A stretch of 64,000 nt of DNA from Sphagnum compactum (GCA_965153455.1 OZ234500.1:2790001-2854000); one strand, 5' to 3'; counted from the stretch's first letter, positions 24,001-37,335 are shown. Notes: generated by a model not told the origin, from the letters alone. Program-made: numbers and translations.

Positions 24001-25130
24001 AAAGGAGAGGGGGTCCACAACCTTTGTAGACAACCCTAAGTAGTTCATGTAACTGATCAGAGTCGAATACTCTGTTGCTCTAAAACAAACCACCTTCTCT
24101 ACAAACCTTCACCCAAATCACACTCCTGTATGCATTCACTGATCATTCACGACTTCAGTAGTCATGCACCTAAACCGTACAGATCCGATCACAAAAGCCA
24201 GAGCTCGAGAGTTTTACTTGCAACAACAAGACATAGTACAAGCTTCCTTCTGCTGCAGTGTGTTTCATCCAAATCAGACACCTCACACCATGGAGCCCTT
24301 CTAATCAAAGTGTGAAGCATTCCTCTGGGTCCATGAAGTCTCTAACCTCAAACCACAACTGATGGCAACAACATAACCTCTCTATGCTACTGTTTTCACT
24401 GATCATTCACAACTGCAAGACTCTCTGACGTTACTCGACAGATTGACTCTCGCATCAGCAAAAATCAGCTGACCTCCATTCTCCTACTACTCGCTCAGAA
24501 TATGTTCTCACAACAACCATCTCGATTGGTCGCTGGCGCAGCGGAAGATCACAGTAACCAACCAAGATGCCCAAAAACAGAATCTCCTAGCTCTCTACAC
24601 ATCTGCGATCCCGCCTCCTTCTTCTATTCTGATCATCTATATACTACACAGCTCACCCGTTCAACCCCCCCAGCAGCAAAACTCTCCAGACTTCCGAACC
24701 TCCCTCAAACCATGCTCCCTGATGCCAATTGCAAATGCTTGGCTGGCTACTGGCGCAGCGGAAAAGGTCTATAACCAGTCCAAGCTTCCTCCAAACCAAC
24801 CGATCTACTCCTCTATCTACACATCTCCGCAATCGTCTAGCACATTCTGCCTAATTCTGATCTTTCTACCTCTGTCTGTCCTAACCTACCATAACACACA
24901 GTTTGCAAAAAAACGAGCCCTCCATCACTCCTCTTCTCCACTACTTAACCTTCTCCTCCTCAGCCACCGTCAGCAGCACATTCAATGCAGCTCCATGCCT
25001 TCTCATTCAAGCCGCACCGCCTCCTTATTTCGGCCAAAATTATCCAGGATCAATTTCACAACGCCTCCATTAGTAGCCGCCATGCACTCTTTGATTTAGA
25101 TCTTTGCGCAGCCAAATTTTAGGTCAGCAA
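24001..25130 (+). other. GC-richer, C-rich island of unknown origin in the AT desert
   Basis: About 1.1 kb of pyrimidine-rich, clearly less AT-rich DNA with abrupt borders. It contains an internal degenerate duplication: CTGGCGCAGCGGAA at 24,533 and again at 24,750, each followed by related CTCTACACATCTSCGATC... and TTCTGATC words. TTCACTGATCATTCACRAC recurs at 24,135 and 24,395. Frames of 60-125 codons are open but match nothing I know and are Ser/Pro/Leu-rich. It lies just upstream of the copia integrase fragment, so it may be the LTR/leader part of that element. Confidence 0.45.
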
Positions 25131-25508
25131 TTACTACATGATAAACTTTTGGAGATGGGTAGTATTCATACAAGTTGGTGACCTGTTTTCGTGTTACACC
25201 ATGTTGATTGTTAAAGAAATGTCAAAAAATTCACCAACCCATTATAATGCATTGTGTAAATAAAATTAGAAGCCACTTCAATTTCCACATCAAAAATTTG
25301 AAATTATTAAATAATTAAAAAATGTGCAAAGTAAACTCATAAGTGAACAATATAATGAACATAACAACTATGAATAATATTGACCATTAATTAATGCAAT
25401 AAGCCATTTGCAAATTTAAAATGGTCAAATATAATTGAAATGTAGTCAAATTGGACAATAGTTGCAATGTATGGGGGTGGAAAAGATTTCTTCTTGTGAT
25501 TCTAGGTA

Positions 25509-26365
25509 AAAGCAGTGGCACCTACAACATATATCCAAAATCGAATCCCTATCAAAAAATTTCAACATGACACTAAAAGAAATTTGGTGTGGATATAAAC
25601 CTTCCATAAATCATTTGCATGTTTTGGTTGCTTATGTGCCAAATGAAGCAAGGACAAAGTTGGATTCCAAAAGTGTTAAATGCATATTCATTAGCTATTG
25701 TGAAGAGACTAAAAGGTGCAAATTGCACAACGCTACGAGCCAATATGTTAACATTAGTTGTGATGTTATTTTTGATGAATCCAATAACTTTAACAAGGAA
25801 TTAATGGTTTCAAAGTTGGATTCTAAATCAAAACATATGGTTCTAAATCAAGAACTAGAGATGGAGGATGAAAAAATTCCTCAACAAGTGTAAGAATATC
25901 CAACAATGGTTGAGAAAGATGTGAATCCTCCATGTGTTTCTTTTTGATGTTGATGAACCCCATTCTTTTATGGAGGTTTTGAATGATGAAGATTCACAAA
26001 TTGGAAAAAGGCCATGGATTTTGAGTTTTAATCTTTACAAGATAACAAGATTTGGATATTTACTCCTTTTCCATCTGATTGTAAACTTGTGACTTACAAA
26101 TGGATCTTCAAAATCAAATGCCGATGGCTATATGGTAAGGCACATGGTTTGTTTGATGGTTAGGGAATTTACACAAGTTGAAGGTATTGATTTCAATGAA
26201 ACTTTTTCCCTTGTCGCACGAATGGAATCAATTTGAGTTATTCTTGTAGTTATAGCCATTAAAGATCTTAAGGTCCAAATGGATGTTAAAATTGTTTTTC
26301 TGAATAAAGATATTTTAAAGGATATATATATGCAACAACTAGAAGGATTTGTGGTCAAGGTTGTT
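25509..26365 (+). pseudogene. Decayed Ty1/copia pol remnant (integrase C-terminus to RT start)
   Basis: In + frames the order is: TYIQNRIP and EIWCGYKPSINHLHVL (integrase C-terminal region, usual form WTGKKPSVSHLRVFG), KLDSKSVKCIFISYCEETK and ISCDVIFDES, then after a gap TYKWIFKIKC, REFTQVEGIDFNETFSLVAR, VQMDVKIVFL and IYMQQLEGF (start of reverse transcriptase; usual form HQMDVKTAFLNG..EEIYM.QPEGF). Frameshifts and stops separate the pieces. One segment of 108 codons is still open at 25,567. The 3' part is missing where the CACTA-like element lies. Confidence 0.85.
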
Positions 26366-26526
26366 GGGCATTAATTACCTTAACTTAGTTCAGGTTAAAC
26401 CTAGGTAGGCCGACTAATGAAGTTTTGGGGTTTTAATCAAAGGTTCATGAAGTAGGATAATAAAAGGATCTTATCCAAAATGGACTACACTTAAAGATGG
26501 GTAGCTTGGATAGGATAAAGTGGGGG

Positions 26527-29205
26527 CACTAGTAGAAATCAGCCAAAATGTAACCACTTCGTTTGTGACTATGTGTGATTTGTAGTCATTTGTGACTAAA
26601 TTTGGAGATATTTACAACTATAAGATCAAATTTCAACTATTTTGGTTATTCCTAAAATTATGATGTAATTATTGAAAACTTCATCCTATTGGTTGGATAA
26701 CTTTTAAGTTTATTTTCATTCATTATTAGATTGATATGGTCCCATTAGCTGTAATAGTCACCAAATTAGTCGCATCTTAAAAGTATTTTACAATGATATA
26801 GGAATGTTTATATATATATATCATAAATATATATTTGTGTGTATGTTAATTATGCATATGTATGTATATTGTTCATATAATAAATCTAAAAATGAATATT
26901 TGGACTATGAATTTTTTTATTAATATGATCTAAAAATTCTCAAAATTTAAATTTATTTTTAAAAAAATTGATCTGAAAAATTATATTTCCATTCTAAAAA
27001 CTACTTTTTCAATTGTATACAAAATTATTTGAATTTGAAATGTGATATTTGAATATGCAAAATTGTTATTTTAAACTCCTTAAAATATTATTTGAATTTG
27101 AAACTTTAATTTAAATTGAAAAAGCTTATTTGATCTAAAAATTGATAATTGAATTCTAGATTATTATTATTTATTATAAAAATTAATGTTTCTATTCTGA
27201 ATTTTTAAAATTTCAATGAAAAAATTTTATTTGGTTCAAAATGTGAAATTGCAATTCCAAATTCTTATTCTAGATTCTCAAAATTAATATTTCATTTCAG
27301 AGAAATATTAACTGAATATTAAAGTGAACATTTCAATTTTGAATATCGTTATTTCAATGTGAAAACTATTGCATCTAAACATTGATATTTGAATTCTGAA
27401 TTATTATTTTTGAATCTAAAATTAATATTTCAATTCAGAAAATTATTGATTGAATTTTAAGGCTTTTCTTTGCTAGTGTTATCTGTAAGAAATCACTTTC
27501 ATAAATAATTATAAATGATTATAGTTATTAATTATAAGTTACACTAAATAATTATTGTTACAACAGAGATTTTTATGTTATATAATTTATATTCTTACAA
27601 TAAAAGAAATGAATTACTATATTTGATGTTACATTATTTTAAAATCATTGTAATTACTTCGGATAAGAATTAATCAGAGTATATGCGTAATTATTTTTTA
27701 GGTGAATACAATTATTGTGAGGATTGTAATTTCAGGTATTATTATAAAGTTATTTAAGTTTTATTTTTTAATTCTGTAATTTTTTATTTATGTTAAATAT
27801 TTTAACACTAATTTTATTGTAATTATAGAAATTAATGATATTTTTAGCAAATTATTTTATTTATACTTAATAATTACCTTAGAAAAAATATACTTGACCA
27901 ATAATTTTTTACAATATTAATGTAATTATATAGTAATTAATGTAATTAGTTTAATATTATTGTAAGAAAATCTTGTAGGAATTTATTTTTTAATAACAAT
28001 TGTTAGTTCTTTGTTTAATTTGGAGTTTTAAAAATAAGTATTTTAAAAATAAAATAATTATATTATTTTTACATTAATTATATTATTTAAAATTCGACCA
28101 GATTTTTAAAATTAATAAAACATTTTATTTAATTATTTATTTATGAATTATGTATTAAAATTTTGTGAATAACTAGATAGCTAGTTAGTTAAATATTAAG
28201 AAGTTATTAATTATTTAAGTAGTTAATATTTGTAATGTATAGTTAATATTTTAATTATACGTTAAAAATTTAATCATTATTAATTAAATGATTATGTAAT
28301 TATCTAGTGAGCTATGTAGTTGAATTATCTATAAATCTAAAAGCTAAGAACAAAAGGTGTGAGGAAAGTTTTGAAGTTCAAAACTTAATTTGTGAGGAAG
28401 TTGCAACTTCAAATTTTATTTCATATTGTTTGTTCTTCAATCTTATTTTGAATACTATATTAACAAGGGGTTTGGTCATCCAATTTCACATTAAGAAATT
28501 TGTGCACATGGGATGAGCCAAATAATTAAAAGGTTTAACCCAAAACAAAAAAACAAATTATGCTCAATTTTAAATTACTTACTTTCCCAACCTATTTATC
28601 TAGCTAGCTGGGAAGGTATTTAGTTTGACCTACCCACCTAGGTCAACCTACTTAAATATTTACTTATACGAGTAGGTATTTAGCCTAGGAAGTAGGACCT
28701 ACCTACCTACCTTTTTAACCTAAATAGGTAGGTAGATATGTAGCCTAGGTTTGTAGGTACTTACTTATGTACCTACCTAGGTACCTACTAACTTAATATT
28801 AATATTTTGTATTAAATTCATGTGCAACATGACATATTTACATTGGGCCATGTGTCATAATATAAAATCATCCAAGCATTTGAATTGAAGGTCTGAAATT
28901 AATTTAAAATAATAATAATATATTTTTAATAATTAAATATTAGGACATGTGGCAACACATCAGTTGCCTTCAATTGTGACCAAAATAATTGCATCTTAGT
29001 TGCATGATAACAATATATATACAATGGAGTCAAAGGATGAACTTGTATTTATTAATTTTCTTATTTCATCCAATACCCATTGCTGTTTGCGATTAATATC
29101 GCATGCAATTTGTTCAAGGCAGTTTGAGATTTTAATCATAAATGTTGATTGTGATTAGAATTTAGTCATAGAAATTAGTCGAAAATATTTGTTTTTCTTC
29201 TAATG
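26527..29205. mobile_element. CACTA-like non-autonomous element 1 (about 2.7 kb)
   Basis: Starts CACTAGTAGAAATC and ends GTTTTTCTTCTAATG, imperfect inverted termini of CACTA/En-Spm type. GGG flanks both ends (26,524-26,526 and 29,206-29,208), agreeing with the 3-bp target duplication of this superfamily. Subterminal TGTGACTA/TAGTCATTTGTGACTA words lie near the left end and ATTTAGTCATAGAAATTAGTC near the right end. The core is extremely AT-rich with no transposase frame, and a TAGGTAGG cluster lies at 28,600-28,790. Confidence 0.7.
28600..28790. repeat. TAGGTAGG / CCTACCTA motif cluster 2
   Basis: Contains CCTACCCACCTAGGTC, GACCTACCTACCTACC, TAGGTAGGTAGATATG, CTACCTAGGTACCTAC, in both orientations. 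It lies in the right third of the CACTA-like element 1, the same relative place as in elements 2 and 3. Confidence 0.85.
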
Positions 29206-29208
29206 GGG

Positions 29209-31740
29209 GAAGGGTAAGATTACTAGGCTAGGTTAAGACATAATTATTTTATCCTAGCTTGGGTTGGGTAAGCCTCCTAGATAAGAAGGTGTGGATAGGT
29301 AGCTAAGGCTTCTAGGAAGGTGCTAGATATTAGGGTTAGGTGAAAACAATAACTTTATGTCTGTTTACATTTTATTGACCACCTTCATTCTTCTGAATGA
29401 TGAATGGGGTGTGAGGTAGTGAAAAATGGGGAGTGAAAAATGATGATGAGTAGTGTGAGAGCTGTGGAAACTGGGTATATCTTGAACACGCAAAGGAGGT
29501 TGTTACATCATGAAAGGGTGGGTTAACCAAACACGACCAACCTAGTAATAGGAGAAGTTGGAGGTGAATACATCAGTGGTGGTGCTGGCGGCTATTCAAA
29601 GTGATTTTGGTGGGCACTCTACTTAAAGGAGAAAATAGGAGAGGTACATGGTTCTTGAGTTGGGGCTTAGTAGTAGGGGCTGAATGCAAAAGCCTTTGAT
29701 GCCCAGTGATCAATTGCAGGATATATATTATCTGGCATTGTTTTCTACCAAAACATTGAAAGAGAGTCCCTGAATTCATTTTTGTAAAATGGAAGGCTGC
29801 ATTTGTACTTAACGCCCAACCAACACCTCTTACTCAACACCCCTAAAGTATCAGATCACAAATCTCTTTGAACCATCAGCTAATCAAGATTTAATCTTTT
29901 CTGCACTACCCAGTCTATGCATAAATGGCTAGGACTCATTGGCAATCTTACAAGTGGTTGTCTATTCAGTTCACCACTAGGCCATACCAGATGAACCTTC
30001 TGATGCAAATGGGTTTTTTGCCATGGACTTCCAAGCCCCTGAGGAGTGAAATGGGCAACACCAATGTGCTGCCATTGGTCTGTACAGGGTTAGAAAGCAT
30101 CTCTCCAAAGGAGCATGAGTGCATCATCGAATCATGTTTGGTCAGCACCCTTTGCAGCTTTCTTCTTCTTCACGCAGCCTTATGTGAACAGGTTAGATCT
30201 GCATCTTTGACATTTGACAAGGACTGAGCTAACTTGCTTGCTTTCTTTCTTTCCTTCTTTTTACTAGGTTTCATTTCTCTCGCTTTTGGTTAAGACAGCT
30301 TGCTCAAGTTTTGTAGGTGAATATGTACGCACACTTCAGCTTGAATTACAGCTGTGTTAACATAGTAGTGTTTCGGTACACTCATCAGTATAGTAGGCAT
30401 GTAACTAATTGTTCACAAAACAAAGTCTAGACAGCCTGCATAGAGCCTGCTGATTTCTGTCAACACAATCATAACTCCTGTTTTGGCTGGAACCTGGATG
30501 TGACAATGCTTAGCACAAGCCGGAGCGGTGTCCTCCAAATTCCACTGTAATGGAGGGTCACATGGTAGCCCAGGGTATGGGTGTGCCCTGGGCCACCACT
30601 TGACCCACCCATATGCTGAAATTCGTACGAAGGCTTTTGCTATGCATTGTCATGTCCCCATTCCAGCCAGAGCAAGACTTATTATTTTGTGTTGACAGAA
30701 ACTCAATAATGTGCAAACTTCTAGTCTGTGCCCCCACCTCCCCACCGCCCCACTACTCAAGTTTTTTTCTAGAACCTCATTCCTATGTTCAGTATTTTGG
30801 ACTTCATTCCTTTTGCCTCTTTCTGCCTTTGTTAAAAAATGCAGGGATTCTCTTTACAGAGCTTTCCTTTGTTGTGCTCAGCTCCTGGCTGATTCTGTGT
30901 TGCCATAGCCCTCCGAGAGCTCAGGTTTCTTTTGGATGTTCAAAAGTTCAGTGTAGGCAGTTTTTCAATTAATGGGTTGACTTCACCCATTATGTAACTC
31001 AAACACTAATTTGAGTTCTGAATTCTTTGTGCACCTCGCTCTCTCTCCCCTTTGTACTGAATTCTTTGTGCACCTCTCTCTCCCATTTGTACCAAATTCC
31101 AATGTGCAAAATGTTACCAATTCTGATGAATCTCTGCCAATTCTTATCCACATGCATCAGAAGTTCAAGCTAGCTTATCAGGGACCATCAAACTCTCTCA
31201 TTGTATTCTCTCTCTGATTTTACTTCTGTGAGTGTAAGTGGATTATATATCTATGATTATTTTCCAGGTTTTGTACTTCTCTTGGGTGGTGGGGTTGGGG
31301 ACTATGAAGGGACTTGTCACAATGGTTGATGGTGGGTTAGTACACAGAAAGGTTCCTTGAGTTGAATTGAAATTCCTTTAGAGTGAGAAGAGGACAACGG
31401 GAAGAATCTGCAATTTATTTTTTGTGAGGTACAAGATGCCAAGAGTGGGGAAATGAGAAGGTGGTAGCAAGTGCTTGCACTTCATAGACCATGGAAATTT
31501 CCTTTCCATTTGGCAAAACTTTTATGTTGAAAACTCAAAGCAAAGAAAGCCAATAAGACATGGTTTGGCAACTTGGCAAAATGAAGGAAATCTACCATAC
31601 CCCAAATAGTGGGTTGACAATTGTTTGTCCATGTCATTAACAGTTCCCAACAAGGGATTAAACAGCATTCAATTCTCACCCTTAACCCCAAACCTTAAAC
31701 CCACAACAAACAAACAAACTTCACATCATTTCTTGTTAAT
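29209..31740. other. Less AT-rich intergenic block, no gene recognised
   Basis: Base composition rises between element 1 and about 31.7 kb. The best open frame, 29,925-30,227 (+), starts with ATG, reads MARTHWQSYKWLSIQ and ends in a possible donor after GAACAG, but it matches no family known to me and has no partner exon. Short direct repetition occurs near 31,018-31,085 (GAATTCTTTGTGCACCTC twice). Confidence 0.35.
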
Positions 31741-32339
31741 ATTCCATTGCAAACTATGTATCAATCATTTGGATTATTCCACATGGTTCAATGAATATTA
31801 AAAATATCAAAAAAAATAATTAAATCATTTCTAAGTTTTGGAGTATATTTGCATTTTTCAGTACATTGTTACTAGGTTTTCTATTTCAAATTTGTGATAT
31901 TGATTTTTTCAAAAAATTCCAAAAAATAGTCAAATTTACACTAGCCAAGATTTTCCCCCTTTTAATGGTGAGAAAATGACACAATTTTTTGAAGAACAAA
32001 AACACTAATTGTTACAAGTACTATGTTTGCACAAATATATTTTGATACACCATAATATGAAATCAAGAAATGTTCATGATTTCTTTTAGCAATTGATTTT
32101 TTTAATGTTTTGGACTATCGTGATATGCAAAAAACATTATGAATTTTTTTCTTCATATTGAAAAGGTTAAAGTGCAAAAATACCAATTCATGGATAAAAA
32201 TAAATTTGTGACAAAAAATTTCATTGACTCTAATATGTTTTCACCTTAGTTTTATGCAACTCTAATTATCAACACACAATGTGTTGGTAGTATCTTGCAC
32301 TACTTTGATTTGCTAAAAAAACATTTGAAACCATGTTGT

Positions 32340-32660
32340 TTCTTTTCTCCTTCTACTAGTGTTTATGCTCAACTTCCATACAAGACAATGCTATTGTAGG
32401 TTGTTTCCGAGAACTCCATGTACTTGGACCATTTCTAAATCTAAATTGATACCTTGAGATGTACTTTTTCTTCTCATTGTGTCTCACCCAATCTATGTTA
32501 GTTTAGCCAATAATGATGTTGGAATTTCCTTCTTTATACAATATCTCATAATTTCATGTGCTCTAGATGTACTTAAATATGTGCCTTATTGCCTCCATGT
32601 GCACCTTATGAGGTGCATTGAAGTAGTGACTAATAATTGTGTGTATTAGTGTAACTACTG
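32340..32660 (-). pseudogene. Decayed Ty1/copia pol remnant (RT/RNase H junction)
   Basis: Minus-strand translation with frameshifts gives NAPHKVHMEAIRHIFKYI (usual form NPGKEHWEAVKRILRYL), then DTMRRKSTSQGI/YQFRFRNGPSTWSSRKQPTIAL and SCMEVEH. The latter is the copia RKSTSGY..WSSKKQ..VALSSTEAEY block. Stops and indels interrupt it. A minus-strand frame at 32,858-33,121 may belong upstream but shows no motif I can name. Confidence 0.7.
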
Positions 32661-34068
32661 AGTGAATGGTATTCCATTGCATTAAATTTATAAAAAAAAT
32701 CCTTTAGCAACCAATCTCACATTAAATTTGTTTAACTTTTCGTCAAAATTTGGCTTAATTCTTTGTATACCAATCAAGTAGCGATTGGTTTTTTATGTTG
32801 AGATACAATTTCTATTAACATCCATGTACAAATCTAATTTTTCTTGATGGAATCCTTTTATTGTTGGATGGCAAGGTTCCACTCATCATGGTACATGATG
32901 TTTCTTTGTCTTTTGAAAATATTTAATGTATAGATGGTTAATAGAACATAATGTTGAGTCATTGTGGTAAAATCACCTTTATGGTTGTAGGTGACAAGTA
33001 TTCTAATGAAGTCATTCATCCATATAGGCCAAAAATCACGTCCTAACTGTGCTTCAATTTTGTAGCTTCTACACTTTCTCATTCGATTGCCTTTGGGTCC
33101 AAATGTGTTCAAAGCAACCAAGGACTATGTTGACTTTCAAAAATCTTGCACCCCCATGACTTTGAAGATGAACTACATAAGCTTTAAAAATTGAACTTGA
33201 TTTAGTTGGGCGGACAACATTATTTTTACATTAGTGTGTTTGCATTTCAATTATTTTGTGGAATTCCCCAATATTTCAAAATTTACTCATTTATTGATAT
33301 AAGGACTTGAATAAACAATTGTTGACTAGGTACTTTTACTTAAAATATCATCTTTTATTATATGTGAAACTAATCCATTCATGCTCAAAATGCATGGAGG
33401 CCTATACATTATTGATAATTATGAAGCCCTCGAAAAAAACTTGAAACCATGTTTTAATGTGGCAATACATGTTGATGTATTTTGAAGGTGTTTTTGACCC
33501 TTAAACATACATAATTTCAAGAACTTCCTTGAAAAGAAATGTTCTTTAATGTATAAGAAAGTGCAAGGTTGCATTTTCATGAAAATTGGATTTGTTATTA
33601 TGTTTTCTTATATGGTTTATTAATATCTTCTTTTGAAAATTGCATGGATAATTACTAGATTGTGATTTTAAAATTTTGGTACTATAAAAGAATAGTCAAT
33701 TAGTAAATACATTTGATTTGTTGTTTTAACATCAATTTCCCTAAGTTTGAAACACATTTTGCATTTAGGTAGGGGTCCAAATTCTTTAAGGTGTACCACC
33801 TAGGATGTAGTAGAGGTAATCTTGGATGTAGTCCTTAATTTTACCCTAGTTTGATTCATGTACAAATTAATGAATGAAAACTTGTCATATTTTGAAGTAT
33901 GATAGCTTAAACTGTTATATATATATTAACATCAATATCATTCACTTTATTTCTATGTTAATGGTGAGAAATGATTATAAAGAATAAAAACTTTAATATA
34001 AAAAGGTGACTATGACAAGATTTTTAGTACATCTTAAAAAACTTGGATCCATAAGTGGTTGTTCATTT
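32661..34068. other. AT-rich intergenic DNA
   Basis: No gene. The proximal part may be more of the minus-strand copia remnant. The rest, to the CACTA terminus at 34,069, shows only scattered short words. Confidence 0.35.
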
Positions 34069-35570
34069 CACTAGTAGAAATCTTGTGTTTTGCAACGATC
34101 AATTTTGCAATTACATGTGACTATATGTCATTTGTGACTATTCTTACAACTACTAACTGCTATAAAAACATTTACAACTATCTTCCAAATACATTGCAAC
34201 TATTGCAGGCTTCATCTTCCCACATGGATGAATTTAATATTTATTTTCATCTAAGAACATGGTAGTAAATTTCATTGGTTGCATTACAAACTAAAAGTTA
34301 ATTGTAAGTAATTTGACATTGTTGTGTTAGGAGTATATTAAAAATATAATAGGGGTACATCTTTAAAGGTGTATTCAAACTATATTTCAAATATATTAAT
34401 GGTATATTTATGAATAGAGTTTGAAATATTTCTAAAGCTTAATATTAAAGTTGTACTAAGTTTATAAGGTATATTAAAGTAGTGTGAATGTGCTAAAGAT
34501 ATATTAAGTTTATTACCATTGTATTAAAAATATAGTCACGATTAAACTAAAGGTGTCAAACATTTACCAAGCTTTAACCAAGGTTTAACAAAATTTTTGT
34601 TTAATTTGATCCAAATTTGAATTTCATCAAAATTTAGCCAAGGTTAATCCAAAGTTTCGCTAAATTATAGTTTAACAAATTTTTAGACAAATTTTAATTT
34701 AATCAATGTTTTGCCAATGTTTAACCAAATTTTAATTTAACCAATGTGTTGCCAAGGTTTGACCAAATTTTAACCAAAGTTTAACTAAAGTTTCACCAAG
34801 TTTTAGTTTTGCCAAAATTTAACCAAGGTTATCCAAAGTTTAGCCAATTTTTTATTTAACCAATATTTTTGCCAAGATTTAACCACATTTTTGTTTAGCC
34901 AATGTTTTACCAAGTTTAACCACAGTGTATCCAAGATTTAGCTAAAAATTAGTTTAGCCAATATTTTTGCCAAGGTTTAGAAATTTTTTTGTTTTGCAAA
35001 TGTTTAAGCAATGTTTACCCAAAATTTATTTTAGCTAATGTTTTGGCCAAGGTTTAATTAAGTTTTAGTTTTGCCAATGTTTATCAAAGGTTTAATCAAA
35101 TTTTAGCTTAGGTCCCATATGGCATATTTGGTTTAGGCATAAATGCCATGTGTGCTTAGCCTAGGTGTGATATGGATTACTTTAGTTAATAAGCTAGGTT
35201 AGTTAAAAGGTAGTAGGTTAAGTAAGGTAGTTATCGGTAGGTAATACCTAGGTTAATAAGTAATAGGTTAAGTTAGAAGAAAGGGTTATTTAATTTTCAT
35301 AATTTAAATTTACATATGTCATTCATGTGACAGTGTGTAATTGGTGTTATTTGTAGTTGCAAATAGTAGTAAATGATTACAAATAATTATAAGGATCCAA
35401 AATATAAATTTGAGTGTATATTTCATCCATGGGACATTTGTGCTTAGATCATATTTGGGACTACATGTTGGGTGCGACTACATTTATGCAACTAATAAAT
35501 TTTTAGTTATGGTAATCATTTACAACTAGGTTTTAGTTGAAAAATAAAATGAGGTTTTTCTAGTTTTGTG
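34069..35570. mobile_element. CACTA-like non-autonomous element 2 (about 1.5 kb)
   Basis: Left terminus CACTAGTAGAAATC is identical to that of element 1. The next 90 bp also share words (ATGTGACTAT, CATTTGTGACTA, ATTTACAACTAT). The right end GAGGTTTTTCTAGTTTTGTG is a weaker inverted match. Subterminal GTAGTTGCAAATAGTAG and GCGACTACATTTATGCAAC words precede it. The interior is almost wholly a TTTAACCAA-type tandem array and a TAGGTTA cluster (35,150-35,275). No transposase frame. The exact right border and target duplication are uncertain. Confidence 0.55.
34555..35105. repeat. Degenerate TTTAACCAA / TTTTGCCAA tandem array
   Basis: Over about 550 bp the sequence is built from variants of GTTTAACCAAATTTTAGTTT and CCAATGTTTTGCCAAGG, repeating every 30-45 bp, for example at 34,708, 34,734, 34,860, 34,888 and 35,074. 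Units are diverged, so the array is old. It fills the core of CACTA-like element 2. Confidence 0.85.
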
Positions 35571-37335
35571 GTCTTTCCTTTGAACCAATTTGGGTAACCC
35601 AATTAGCATCATGCAAACACCAATGCTACCCATGGTGTGTAATAGTCCATTTCAGCACATCCACATATGTGTATATATCCATTATGTGCTAAGGAGATGC
35701 GTGACAATTGGCGGCTTTGTAATGGGATTAAAAAACTAGGGCTTAAGACAAAGTTTGGAGGTTAGAAGTGCATTGACATCCATGGAATAACTAAGCAACC
35801 TAGGTACATAATCCTTACCAACTTGTGATTATAGTAGAAAGGAGGCTTCTTCAAGCAACAAACCTAGGACAAAAAACTTGGATCACCATCAGAGAGGGGA
35901 GCTAACACTAAGAAGCCCATTAGCTATAGGGTTTTTAATGCGACGACTACTTGAGTTGCACAAGTTCACCCTCAATGCAACAAAAGATAAAAGTCAATTT
36001 CTAAATGACAACTTGTAAATTGAAGCTTATTTATTACAAATTTGAATATACTTTTATGCATTTGAGCCCCTTGGCTAGTCATTTATTGAGTTACAGGTGA
36101 ATTCGTAGATTAATGAGCCATAGAAAATGTAGCCATTGCTTAGGTTTACTACATTAAAATTTTGTAAAAAATCCAAGTTTTATGAATGCTAATTTTTTTC
36201 AATACAAATGTTAGCAAACTCCAAAAAAATGACTGATTTCAATACCTTTAAATGGGTAAAAACGGCTTTCAAAACATAATGAGTTTTTACTATTTGATGT
36301 GTGTTTAATTAAGTAAGGGAATACAAGATTATGATACAAATTCGGGTATTTTATTTTTAATACCAATGCTAGACATTTCTTATCGCAAAATCACTATAAC
36401 TTGTATGACTATCTATTGAAGAATACATTTTAAGGCATTTGATGAATAATACATGGAAGAAATGGATTTCTTAGAATTTTTAATTATGTCAATGTTAAAC
36501 ATTATTATAAAATATCTTTATACTTGGTTTACATGTGATATGAGAATTTGGTATTTAAAATATTTACTTTTGTAGTTGGATAGTGTACAAAAGCTCAAAA
36601 ATTCACATACTTGTTTTTGTGAATGAGAATATGATGGAAATGTATTGATGATCCATGTATTGGTTTAACATCATCAATTAGTTCATCTACAATTATGACA
36701 TGTGGATATGGCTTGTTTGATATTTGAGTCATATGATTGTTTGAAATCTAAGCCATAGGAATGAGCAAGCATACTTTGGATTTTGAATGACAAAATTAGG
36801 GCATTCACACACTTTTCAAGCTTAGCATCTTCTTGAAGTATATTAGTAATAGCAATGGTAAATACACATGATTATTACATAGCACTAGCAATGGCGCGCT
36901 TGTAAGATTTGCTTCTTGGTTTGTGTCAATGGTAAACATGAGCAAGCCCTTGATTCAAAGAGAGATTGATTGTTCGAATAAATTATTAGATTTCAACATT
37001 CCCTATCCATAAAAGTTTAAAACCAGATTCAAGACCTACACTATCACAACTATTGAATTATGTTATTATGTTATATATGTTATTATTGAAAAAATGATAA
37101 TTATATTTTTTAAACAAGAAAACAAAGAAATGAAGATTGAACTTATGAAATTATTGATTTGATTGAGAATTACAAAAATAATGGACTCAATTGTGCATTT
37201 GCATGTACAAGGAAATGTGAAAAGATTTGGGAACATATTCAAAATTATTTTAGCATGCCAAAAAATAATATAAAATGCTGTTGCACATTCTACTCAACTA
37301 AGGTATTCAATCAGTGGTGATCTAATTTTGGGCCA
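35571..37335. other. AT-rich intergenic DNA, no gene seen
   Basis: No frame, RNA gene or named repeat recognised. A short GC-richer patch at 35,700-35,950 has no features I can assign. Confidence 0.4.

Noticed and set aside
29925-30227. 100-codon + frame starting MARTHWQSYKW
   Set aside because: It starts with ATG and ends near a possible donor, but there is no recognisable family, partner exon or promoter; kept only as a note.
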